Of a stretch of DNA of 64,000 bases, positions 22,624 through 33,900 are shown piece after piece. Below the pieces are notes generated by a model. It was not told where the DNA came from. It saw only the letters and a program-made list of their open reading frames with translations, and made no database searches. Where the stretch lies: NCBI GenBank assembly GCA_023078555.1, contig CM041204.1, positions 4,184,430 to 4,248,429 on the forward strand. Direction: 5' to 3'. The position numbers were made by a program, and so were the translations under genes. Every line of letters starts with the position of its first letter. The stretch's first letter is position 1. The stretch comes from Ulva prolifera (taxonomy: Eukaryota > Chlorophyta > Ulvophyceae > Ulvales > Ulvaceae).

Positions 22624-23426
22624 AATCCTTGGATTCGTACGCAGCTATTTAGACAGATGCTGGGATTTTCGATCGACACACTTGCTGTATATTTGAGGAT
22701 CTGCGCTTGTTGTACACTGTGAGGCAACGCATTGTTGCAATGTTGTCGGTGCGATGCCACAGTTGCAAGCGACATCGACAGCATCGATGGATATACATCG
22801 ACACTGAGAGGGGTCGGCACCCAGGCCTCGTTCACGTCCGGTGGGACCGCGAGCACCTCAAAGCTCTGGAACACGGGAAATCTATGTCTGCACACTTCGA
22901 AAGCTGTCTCTCAACCAGGAATATCTTGGAACAGTGAAGTTAATTATCTTAGCACCGTCAAGCTGTCAAACACAAGGCTGCAGTCATTTACACTGTGTCA
23001 ATCTCCGCCTGGCAACCATCAACGTTGGCACCGGCACACTGGGGAGAGCAACTTGCAGATGCCTAATGCCCGACACATCAGAAACGAATATTCAACATCG
23101 TCGCATCCGCAACAGTAGCTAGTGTCGATGCTTCCATCAGCTACATATCGCTGACACCCGGTACAGCAATCCTAAAGATGCTATCAGAGTGTCAGCGCTG
23201 GTTGTACATGTGCAGGACGTTGCGGTTACACCCCTGGACACACGGCACTTGTGCGACCGATGTATCTTGGCCAATACGAGAGCGCGAGCCGCAGCTGACA
23301 GCATTTTCACACACTGTCATTCAATCTGATGTGGCCTGCGGAGTTTCATGGTCCAGGCGACGCGCTGATTCACGGCCAGTGAGCGGATTCGCTTGTTTGC
23401 TGCTTTTCTGCAGTTCTTGTTGTATA

Positions 23427-26400
23427 ATGCAGCGATCGTATGAACATGCTCACAAACTGTTCGTTAATAATCTCTCTCGGCAACTGATCAGGACGCCTAG
23501 CTCTCTCGACAATTTTGATCCCGGCACCGAGGCGAATTGTCGCGTTGCCGCCTGCGAGTTTATCTCAGATCTGTCCAACTGCCTGCAACTGTGCGATCTT
23601 ATTGTCTGAATGCATGTTGTAGTTGGTCCGGCAAGGATGTCCATGACAAGCTTCAATGTAGGCCCAAATGGGTAACGTGCACGGCGCAGATGAGCCTGCA
23701 TCAATACTATGATGTCGAATCTGTCAAGACTTCAGATCGAATGGTGTGCCACCGAAGCTCAGTTGTTTTCACGATGTCGTGCTGTAACTGTATTTCATCA
23801 CCAAGATCGTGCTGCCGCTGCAGATTATCAGCATTTCTGCTTTGTTCGTCGCCTGCAAAGTCCATGATAGAGCCCGATCGGCAGACACTTTTGTCAGGGC
23901 TGCATGGGATGTCCTGTGCACCGCAGCTTTGAAGTCTGACATGGAAAAGAACAAAGAGCTTGCACGCCTCAACGATCCAGTGCGTACTTGCCGAGCTGCT
24001 GGTGCTGAGCCCATGAAGGCACGTGAGCTCCTGCAACTGCCTAAAAATGCGTACAGGACCTCGTGAATAATCTCGTGTCTGGTATTCTTGCTGGAGAGCG
24101 CGCGATCTTCTACGCCCTCAACTTTGATCTGCAGCCATACAAAGTCCATGACCTCGTCATGGAGCTGTCAGACGGAGGCTTAGATAAGCACTTCTGTTCC
24201 TCCCCACAGGGCAGGAATCTGTTCAAAACGGCATGGGAGACTGTGGTGTTCGGGTGCGGTCCTCACAGCGCCGACCAGCATTTGCTTATCCTGTAGCTGT
24301 CTAACCTTTAACCAGCTGCAAATGCAGCCCCATACACATAGTTGTTGCGACACATATCTCAGTTGATCTCTCGTTTCCACATTTCCTGGCACTCACGCGT
24401 ATTTCCGCTGTGCGTTAGTCACAAAGCTAACATCGGAGACGCAGGTAGCACAGCTGGCATCACACAGAAACACAGAAACACACCTACCACGTGTTGCTTC
24501 CGATTTATGATCCCATGGCTGGCGGCCAAGTGCACCCGTGTCTCGGACTCACCTTCTCTGCGCCACTTGCATCCGCACCTCGAGCTTTCATCCATTCTTC
24601 TATCTGTGAATCACAGTCCCTTCCCAAGTAGCACGTCGTCCAACGCACTGTCCGTCAGAGCCCATGAGGTGCTTTGTGTGCCAGGGCGGACCAGGTCTGC
24701 GCAGCCCCGCATCAATGCATCCAGGCTCACATGGCAGGCATTATCACTGTCGGGCCCCGAGGCTGCTCCTCAAAACAACAGGAGGCACACCCCAGCAAGC
24801 ACGGCAGTGACGGTGCCATGGTGCCAGCCATCCGCCACGTGCCACAGCTGCTGTACGCCGAACAACCGTAGGGTGACTTCTGTTATGAGCATCCACGGCG
24901 GTGCTGAGCTCCAGTGCCAGGCCTGGATTTGCAGCACGCGCGCTCTTCACCTTTCCACGCCCAATGCCACGCATGTTGGACACCCACGTAGGCCAACCTT
25001 CCAGCCTGAGCCTATGTGGCCTGGCACTCTGCACCTTCTCTCAGCCACCACCGCGTGCCCCCCTCAGCATCCCGCACATGCATGCGCCGCCACTGTCGGT
25101 CGCGTCGTCTCCCCAGCACTTAGCATGCCAGTGAGCTGACAGTCTCTACGCCACGCGCCGCCCCCGGCATCACCACGACTCCCCCCACACCCCAAAAGCA
25201 TCCCCCCGCCCCCCCTTGCCAGCCAGGCCCGGAGTCAGGCGGCGGCCACGCTGACGCGGTGTGCTGTGTGCTGTGCAGGGCGTACTCGCACCTCACGCAG
25301 CAGTTCTCACAGCTGGAGATCGCTTGGGGCCACGTCGTGCTGGCGGCGCGGCTGCTCGGCTATTCGGCGCACCTCTTCCGGGAGGACGGCCAGGGCCACT
25401 GGGTGACGCAGGGCCTGTCCTTCACCAACGGCGAGCTCGAACGTACGCCCCCCCCCCCCCCCCCCCCCCCCCTCTCTGCCCATTGCTGCCCCCCGGGGAG
25501 GCGTTTCGGCTTGCTGTGCATGTGGCTCTCACAGCGGCTGCAAAAGCCCTGAACCCCTCGCTCTGTGCATTCGTCCCCTCAATACATGGCATCAAGGCTT
25601 CGACACGCGAGCAGACGACCTCTGGGATGTGGAGGAGGGTTCGTGTGCTTCATGAGCTCAGGTGAGCAGCGTGTTCCTGTAGGCGTGGCGCCCTGCTGCA
25701 AGCAGGGGGCTGGTTGGGGGGGGGGGGGGGGGGGGGGGGGGCGTGTATGGAATATTACCGCATGCTCAGCCCTGCCCTGCAGTCCTCCTGAGTAGGCGCT
25801 GTGTTGTGCACATACGAGTCGGGAGAGTTACCCAGCCGGGCACAATCACCCAACACAGCTGTGCACGTGCATCTCGTTCTTCACACACTCGCCACCGCAC
25901 CCCAGCCTGCATGTGTAGGGGCCGCTCCCTCTCGCCGGCCGCGCACAGGGCGCCGCTGTAGCGGCGCAGTGGCGCAGAAAAACCAAGTTGTCGTTATATG
26001 CTCAATGGACGCGCCGCCTGTGCAGTGCTGGTGAACATGATCTCGGCTCCCTTCATCGCCGCCGCCGACTTCCAGCCGCCGGTGGCCACCGTGGGCCCCC
26101 CACCGGGGCAGCCGCACGCACGGACGCCCTACCCCCCCTCCGCGGCCGCGCCCGGCCACTCACCGCCGCACTGGGTCCCCCCGATCAACACCTCCCACCG
26201 CCAGCACAGCGGCGGCTTCCATTCAGCTGCCTCACCCCCCGGCGCTGCGCACCCCACGCACCAGCACTCACCCCCGCACCCTGCGGCGGCGCCGTCCGGC
26301 GCGCTCCCCGCAGGCGCACATGGGTATGCACGGGACCATAGGCAGCCCCAGCACACGCGCGTCGCGGCGCCCCAGGCCAGGGTGCCGCAGGGTGTTGCTG

Positions 26401-26828
26401 ACGTTGCGCCAGCGCACTTGCCTCGCGCTGCGGCAGAGCCGCCGGCTCGCATGCCGGGTGCAGATCGTGGCAGCGGGGCGCCGCCGCGGCAACACGGCGC
26501 GGCGGCTGCACCGCCGTGGGGCACTGGGGCGCCGCCGCCGCCGGCCAGCATCGCCGGGCGCTCGCACGACCGGTACGCTGCTGCTGCCGCGCCCTCCTCC
26601 ACAGAGCTGGGGGTGCAAGGCGCGACACGAGATGATATGCATGCTGCAAATGCATGGCCTCAACGGGGCGTTATGGAGGGAGATGCAGCGGTGCTCCCGG
26701 AAGATGCGAGCGACCCCCCGTCACCATTTGCCCCGGTCGTTGATGTTCCGACAACGGCGAATGTACACACAGCCTCGGCGGGTGCAGCAGCGGAGGAGGC
26801 CGTTATGGCAGAAGGGGATCCAGCGTGA
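23427..26828 (+). CDS. Cyclin K/T-like transcriptional cyclin, about 516 aa
   Basis: Exons: 23427-23603, 23690-23743, 23824-23979, 24057-24253, 25279-25442 and 26026-26828; phases agree throughout. The protein follows the cyclin K/T/L pattern: a TPSSLDNFDPGTEANCR helix start (like the TPS...D..TE..yR of cyclin K), FISDLSNCLQL, HQYYDVESVKTSDR, ALFVACKV (family: lFLAgKv), then the second fold with GERAIFYALNFDLQPYKV, FKTAWETVVFG, SQLEIAWGHVVLAARLLGY and GELELLVNMI. The 34 residues across the exon 4-5 joint align with cyclin T without gaps. About five residues are missing at the exon 1-2 joint, so a micro-exon may be unseen there. The last exon adds a 250-residue Pro/His/Ala-rich tail, as in many CDK9/CDK12-type cyclins. 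The partner is probably a transcription-elongation CDK in the nucleus. Cyclin L cannot be excluded. Confidence 0.82.
25448..25472 (+). repeat. Poly-C tract (C25) next to a cyclin splice donor
   Basis: 25 consecutive C beginning 6 bases after the end of cyclin exon 5. Copy 1 has a shorter, interrupted tract (11,960-11,983). It may form a strong RNA stem with the G26 tract at 25,716-25,741 in the same intron. Confidence 0.9.
25716..25741 (+). repeat. Poly-G tract (G26) in the last cyclin intron
   Basis: 26 consecutive G, 243 bases downstream of the C25 tract and about 285 bases before the exon 6 acceptor. It is absent from copy 1 because the homology ends before it. Confidence 0.9.
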
Positions 26829-27970
26829 CATAGACCACTAGCGGTGGGGTAGAATATTCCGCCCGGGCCACTGTATTCGTTGAAGGCATTGTTTTGGCTT
26901 GCAAAGTGCATGACACATTGTTGATTGTGATGCTACGTGTTCAGCCTGTTTCCAGTTGTGCACTTGCCAGATTTGATATGTGCAATATCCCGACGCAGGT
27001 GTAATTGTGATTGGTTTGTTATGCAGTGTGGCTGACCATGAGTAACAGCCTTTGCTCATGCTCTCTCATGCTGAAGAAGTATGCGTACAATTGACCCTCC
27101 TGTTGACGTGCTGTCAGACATCAAATCTGCTCCCTGAGTACAAGCTGCTCATCCTAGAGCACTTCTAACCCAGACACCCGTGAAACCATGAACCCGTCCT
27201 CATGTTGCCAGCACTTCGTAGGTTCCGGTTCAGCATGCAATGTTGGCTAATCATACTTGTCAAGGTTGAACAAGAATGTGGCTGATCATCCGACCGTTCC
27301 ACACACCAGCTATGTGTCACCGCTGAGTGGCTGCCAGCACACAATTCAGGGCTGGCACTGCCTGACATGCAACGCCGTTTCCACCTGGTAAACAGCCGAC
27401 ATATACTCAGCATGAGCGATGGGTGGAGGTGTGAACTTGTTGTCCTGTTGCCATCTACACTCGGTCGCCTGGCTCTCGACACGCTCTGAAGGCAACTCAC
27501 TTCGTGAGCTTACATGTACCCACAAATGCGTGTCTGAACACGAGTTCCTCTAGATGGAGGTGCAACTCTGTCAAAGTATGCCACTCATTCTCAAATTACA
27601 TAACTCCCTGTACATCTTCGGATTCAATCCGAAAGACCACCGACAGCACAGGCCTGCACATGTCCTCGACACTTTGCATGATGAACAAACAAGCATGATC
27701 GCCGGATCTCCCAGCGATCTCCTCCAAAAATCTCCGCAGTGCGTTCGCCTTGCTCTTCATCACGGCCCCCTTCCATCAACCGGGCGGAGGACTGGAATTG
27801 ACAAGCTGATGACAAAAGCCTTGCCTGCCAGACAACTGCCGCTGCAACAACACAGCAAACAGTGTGAGCAGGCGGCAATGAACACCACACAAGCATCCCC
27901 CACGGAGCAACAGGCCATGCTCATGACACCCATCCCCACTCCAGCAGAGTCTGCAGGTACATGTACCTGA
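26829..27970. other. Convergent spacer between cyclin and ferric reductase
   Basis: 3' regions of two tail-to-tail genes. TGTAA at 27,000-27,004 (172 bases after the cyclin stop) is a likely cyclin poly(A) signal; TGTAA on the minus strand at about 27,600 could serve the reductase. No further exon was recognised. Confidence 0.45.
27000..27004 (+). terminator. Probable poly(A) signal (TGTAA) of the cyclin gene
   Basis: TGTAA 172 bases after the cyclin stop codon, matching the usual chlorophyte signal; a five-base word, so only modest support. Confidence 0.35.
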
Positions 27971-30900
27971 TCACATCTCATATGCCAACGGGAAAAGGCG
28001 GATGTCTTTCAATGTCTGGCCAGCGGCAGCATAGATTGAGTTGTTCATTGCCTTGGGGCCTGCTGACCACACACCCATGCACCCGCTCAGCCCAGCAGCA
28101 ACCTCCTTCACTGCCGCAGGCATGTCTGGCCGGCCACTCTTCACAACCACTTGCGAGGAAGCCACGTCATTGAGCCTGCAAGTGTGTGAAATTTGGCGAG
28201 ACAGTGAGCCCTCAGCTTGAGTTTGCAACAGCCAGTCTGGAGGACAGAGAGCCCGACTGCAATTGGCAGCCCAGCACGGGTATATCTACATGCTCTGTGT
28301 GGTCGTCTATAGCCTAGATGATGTGACCGCTACGCTACTGGACTGCCACAGATATCAGAATGAATGGCATGCAGATGCAACCTGCGCATCACATGCCACC
28401 CAGAGCCTGAACAGCAGGGCCTGGCCTTGTCCTCTGGGTGTTCACAGCTCTGGTGCACCACGCTTATGGTATGCTGAGGCTCACTGCCGCAGCTGTCTAG
28501 GCAGGTGTCCACCATGATGCTGCAGTGAGCAGCGCTGAGCGAAATGGAAGCAAGGCTGCGGACGATGAAAACAGGCGGTGGGGCAGGAAGGAAGTGGGGG
28601 CTCACGAGAGGGAGATGGTGGAGCCGTTGACCTCGATGGAAGCGGCCTCAGCATGCATGTGTCCCCTTGCCATCGCAGCTGCAGGAGCCCCTGCACTCGC
28701 ATCACACCACTGTCAGCAGTGTCGCAAGCATTGACATGCATGGTGCATGACTGCCTGATGGTTGGGCACGCCGAGTGCAGGCACTCTGTTGCTCGACCAA
28801 GACAGACGTGCAAACGATGCATCGTGCAGCAGGTCCTTGCAGCCGACACTTGTCCCCACTCAGCAGCGGCCAGCTGCTCAGACGGGCAGCTGCATAAGGC
28901 AGCCATGCATGCAGCACAGGCCTACAGGTGGCCCTGCCCCCTCTCAAGATGTTCCTAAAGCACAGTATACTGCTGCACCGAGCCCGGGGAGGCCTCGCCA
29001 TGATCACAAATCAGTCACTAATCACTAGACTGCACCCAGTAACTCGATGCATCCAGGCTGCATCCAGGCTGCCCGCCTCTGTCTCTACCGTAGCATGGGT
29101 CACAAACATGACATCACAGAGGGGCCTGGATCAGGCGGTTTTTTCAATCACACACACTCCCCTCGACACCTGGAATCTGGACGCCCGTGCAAAGGCTTCT
29201 GTGAGAAACGGCGCAGGTTGCCATCGGCAGCACTTTCTTTGTTTTCGTTCAACAACCGGACGGGCGGCAGCAGGAGGGCACCTGGCATGCTGATCGAGTC
29301 CTGCCTGGCGATGCCGCCGACCTCCGACGACTCCGAGCCGACCTCGGAGGCGCTGCCGACGAGGAAGCGGCGGGCGATGCGCCACATCGCGATCAGTGCG
29401 AAGGGTACCAGGGGCACGGTGAGGGTGGCCGCGAAGACCATCCACGCCATGCGGTAGTTCTTCCGGCTGTACTTGTCCTCGCTGCTCAGAGCGCTCGCCT
29501 GGGAGAACAGAAGCCGGTCGTACCACATCTCTGCCATCACCTGCAGCAGCGCCCCCCTTGGTGCGGTTATTGATCGTGCTGATTGACAACGATAGTAGAC
29601 ACAACCAGGCCTTCCTCAAGTACTCATGGCATTGGCTGCGTTGGTGCTTTACAGTTGGAACACATTCCCCCGGGTCCAACAGATAATTCAACATCCCCCA
29701 GGTCCAACAGATGATTCAATATGAATAATACAAGGAAGGGACGGGCGGATGTGTGGGGGCTGTGGCTGGTGGGGGCGCACCAGGGTCCAGAAGCTGAAGA
29801 ACCAGGAGAGCGTCCACACGAAGAGGGCCTCCCACTTGCCAGGCACTGCTGATAGCGCGAAGAATGATGCACCTGAGTGGCCGCCGCTGCTGCCGGCCTC
29901 CACGTCCTTACCTGCACCTCACACTCATAAGCGAGTCACCCTCCGGCAGCTGCCTGTGACTGTGGCTTGAGGGGCACAATCAAGCAGCGCCCATGAAGAG
30001 AGGTCTCAGGCCTCGCAGGTGCAGCCTACAGCCTGGACGAGTAGGCATGCACAAGACACCAGCTGCACCAGAGGAAGACAAAATTGTCAAGTGATCAATC
30101 GATATCTGCGCCTCAGCAGATCCGAGTTTCAGCCTCGGCCCCCACAGGCGGACACACCAAACACACATCTGCATGCCACTGCCCGTCGCAGAGCCCGTGA
30201 TGAACCCTGAATCCTCACACAGTCTACGTCAACGCGCTTGTGCATTATTCCGAAGCACCCGCCGTATCTACAGCTGACCGCGCTGGCTGATGAAAGTCTT
30301 CGTGGTGTGCCATGTGGGCGGTGCACGTGCTGCTGTATGCATTCAGCCGAAAACACATCGCATGCAAGCACAAAGCCTTGGACGCGCTGTCTCATGCGCT
30401 CAGCCCCACAGAGCTAGCAAGCGGCAGCACTGGGGGCCGCACCTGCGATCAGCTCGCGGCTGCGGGGGCAGCCGTCGTGGGCGAGCGGGGCGGGGAGGGC
30501 CCTCTGCTGCGGCAGCAGCGCCTTAACGTCGCCGGTGTAGTGCAGCCGCAGGTCAAACACGTCTGGGTGGCTCAGGAGGGGCGCGGCGAGGAACAGCTCC
30601 GCGGGCGTGCGGGCCGCATGCACGACCACCACCTTGTCCCCCACAAACTCGCCTGCACTGCCGCCCTGCTTGAATGCAACTGCTCACGGAGTGGCTACGC
30701 GTGCGCTGTGGGGCACCGAGAGGGTGATCGCATGTGTGCCGACAAAAAAACCACGGCACTCCAGCAGCGGAGATCACTGTAAGCTGAAAAGTGAGTGCAA
30801 GCAAAACAAGGAAACCATGCTGATGGGTAGATCCACAGCCGCCGATGTGTGAGTGTATGTGTGATCAAGGTGAAGCAGCGAGGTTCAACACTGTAGCACG

Positions 30901-33900
30901 TGGGACCGATGTGATTGCCATCTATCGGGCCTCGTTGTTGGCTCCACCACGTGTATCAGCATTGCACACCGAAATAACGGCAGGATACGCACCGCTGGTC
31001 TTTGCAGAGTGCTGCATGTGGAGCGCCATGCGTTTGAGCATGGGCAGCACGGCCGCGATGCCGACGCCGCCACTGAGGAAGAGCTTGCGGGAGTAGGTGT
31101 CGATCTCGTAGCCAGCCATGCTGTGGCCGTCGTATGGGCCCTGGATCTTGGCATCGACGGGCCCCGCGAAGAACCCTGAGGCCGCCGCGTCCGCCAGCTT
31201 CTGCATTCAGACGAGCCTGTCATGTGGGGCACCGTCCTCCCCTTGCACTCGCACCAGATGGACAGCACCATACACAGTCTCCGAGATGCATCAGTTCAAA
31301 ACAGAAATTTCCGTTGCACAAACACTATGGACGCAACCAGTTCTCGGCATGGATCTGTGCTTGGCCGGAGCATTTGTGGAAATGAAGAGCTGTGGTACTG
31401 GGTACCGATTTCAAGAAGTCCGATCGCACGGAACAAACAGCTTTCCTGACTGTGTGGCCGCTGGACGAGGCATGCAGCTTCAGATCACGGGGTCCTGATT
31501 TGCTCATGCTACCTAAGGCTTGTAGAGGCCATGCTATGCATGTATGTCCATTGGATTAAGCTAGCAGGTGGTGCTCAAATCACGTAACATAAAGACTGGT
31601 CTGAGACATGGTTGCGTGGCAGATGGTCGCGAGGCGGCCGCCGGGGGCTCACCTGCGTCCACTTGTCGTACACCTTGCACTGCAGCAGCATCGTGCCGCG
31701 CCACTCGGGGCAGGCGGGGGTGGAGGTGACGGAGAGGGGGTGGTAGTCGTAGTGGTCGAGGCGCGGGATGCTGACCCACACGTGGCTCCCGTCCCGGTAG
31801 TCCACGGTGCTCTGCATGCCGCATTCGCTCATGAGATGATGTAGGGTCTGCCACACAAAGGATAAAATGGGCAATGCGGTTAGGATGAGACATGCATCTT
31901 GTAGATTGCCAGGGCACCTGGCTGGTGTGAACTAGTGCGACCCTCGGCGTCCGGACTCCTCCTGTGTGTCGCATTTTTTTCCAGACGAAGAAATGCCGGC
32001 TCCACGAGCATCCTCACAAGCACCACCGGCACAAGCCACCCCTACCCTCCCACAGTGCCCGAGTCCTCCATCGGAGCATGCAGGCCTTAGAGCATGGAGC
32101 CACAGCACCGAGGCGGACCTTGACGGGGATGCGGATGTTGATGATCTTGCCGCCTGCGCCGCTCTCGATGTCCACGGTGACCGGCAGGGACGTCTGCCAG
32201 ACGCGGAAGGCGAGGTCGATGCCGTAGATGACGAGGCCCGCCGCCGCGTACGTCCACGTGTGGCTGTGGTGCATCATGCCGAAGACCATGAAGACGACGG
32301 CGCCGATGACGTGCGAGTAGTAGAACAACTGCATGCATGTGGACCGTGCTCACGACTCCTGGCTGCTGAGGGCATCAAGGTAGGACAGGGGGCTGACTGT
32401 TGCAGCAGCAGCAGCTGTGCGTACGCGGGAGCGGTCCCTGAGGGCGGCTGGTAGCAGGAACAGTAAGAAAGGGGATGGGGTTAGGGGCACAGGTTGGCAA
32501 TGCTACGAGTGGTGTTGGTGTGGCGTTGGTGTGGCGAGAGGCGTACCCGGTAGGCCTTGCGGCGAACGCACGGCCATGCAAACGCGGCCATCAGCACCGC
32601 GGCACCCCACGCGACGGCCCCGGGGAGGTTGCTCACGTGGCCCATGTCGAACTTCTTCATCTCGCTGACCCACATCCCCCAGCTGTCAGACCACCACAGC
32701 ACCTGGTACAGGAAGCCGTGCATGATGAGCTCTGCCAGAGTGATCACCCCGAGCCACCTGCATGCTCGAAGCACCGCCCCGTCACGCAGCAGCAGGGAGA
32801 GGTCGAGTTGTGCAACAGAGGCTGTGCAGCACATGGATTCATGATGCCGTGATGCAGGGTGATGGCGACAGCGAGGGGCACGGCACAGTGGGTGCACCTC
32901 AGCCACCTCCAGAGAAAGGTGCCTGAACCTCACAGGGCCCTCCCTGCTGTCCTAAAGAAAATGAGACACTGAAGCAGGCGATCGAATTATTCCACAGAGT
33001 TGATTTCCATCTCTCACTCGCGTACTCTCTCACGTGTACTCTCTCTCCCTCCCTTCCATCCGAACCAGGCAGGTTGTTGGAAGTGACAGGCACAGTCATC
33101 GGTGCATGCATGCACTGCCTCAGGCCACCAGGAGGCGTGAGAGCACACCTATGCCACTTGAGCATTGTGCCGTACTTCACTCCGAGGTATGTGTTCAGCA
33201 GCGACCCCCGTGCCGCAAAGGCAAACAGCAGTGGCAGCTGGATCAGCCAGTCGATCCCCAGCCAGAAGGCCACCTGCATGCGCCACCACCATATGCATGT
33301 GCCCACGACGCACTTCACCTGAACCTTTGTGATGGCAGATGTGCTTCACCAAAGACACCACCACGGCCGCTCACAGAATCGGTCTCTGGCTGCGCGACAC
33401 CATTACACCGTGCTGAATTAAATGCATCGACATGAAACGTGTGGCGCTGGGTATACCCAGCGTACGTTTTCTGGGTACTCAGCTAGGTATGGGCTATCAT
33501 GGTTTTTTGGGGTGACTGACCCAGCTATATTACACAATTTTAGACCTAGACCCCATGAAACGCTGGCCTCGAGGTCCATGGACTCGATTTACCACGGTAT
33601 CCACGGCGGCTCGGCGCTACCCAGTGTGGCTGGAGGGTGAATGGCTGTGAGGTCACGGCAGGCAGCGCTGTGGGAGGAGCACACCTCACGCGTCCAGAAC
33701 TGCTGCTGGTTGAACTCTTCCAGTGAATTGACGCTCGAGACGTGGCCCGAGTCCCACTGCTCCTTGCGGTCCTCGAAGCGAGTGATGGCCATTGTGATCT
33801 GCACCCCGATGGCCCCTCAGACACGCACCACTTTGCCTCGGGCGAGACGTGATCACAGGTCTCCGCACACATCAGATTCACAGCACCATGCACCGGAGCT

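Larger units (their letters stand above)
20050..23426. other. Gene-poor stretch between gene A and the cyclin, copy 2
   Basis: Same as 4,393-9,938 but without the 2,255-base segment. It holds the weak candidate gene at 21,316-21,721 and an open plus-strand frame (21,983-22,540) whose end is altered by the missing segment. It also holds a C23 run at 22,601-22,623 and the 61 bases missing from copy 1 (23,048-23,108). The last part should contain the cyclin promoter; I saw no clear TATA box. Confidence 0.45.
15750..25544. repeat. Tandem segmental duplication, copy 2
   Basis: Second copy of the block at 1-12,055, in the same orientation. It lacks the 2,255-base segment found in copy 1 (6,852-9,106). 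It has 61 extra bases at 23,048-23,108, a longer poly-C tract (23 against 13) and one fewer 114-base repeat unit in gene B. Past 25,544 it continues into the real last exon of the cyclin gene, so the cyclin here is whole. The sequence 12,056-15,750 is probably also part of this unit, with its partner lying left of the window. Confidence 0.93.

Noticed and set aside
28485-28519. Extra 35-base exon in the reductase gene with good splice signals
   Set aside because: Including it breaks the phase into the final exon; skipping it gives a continuous frame.
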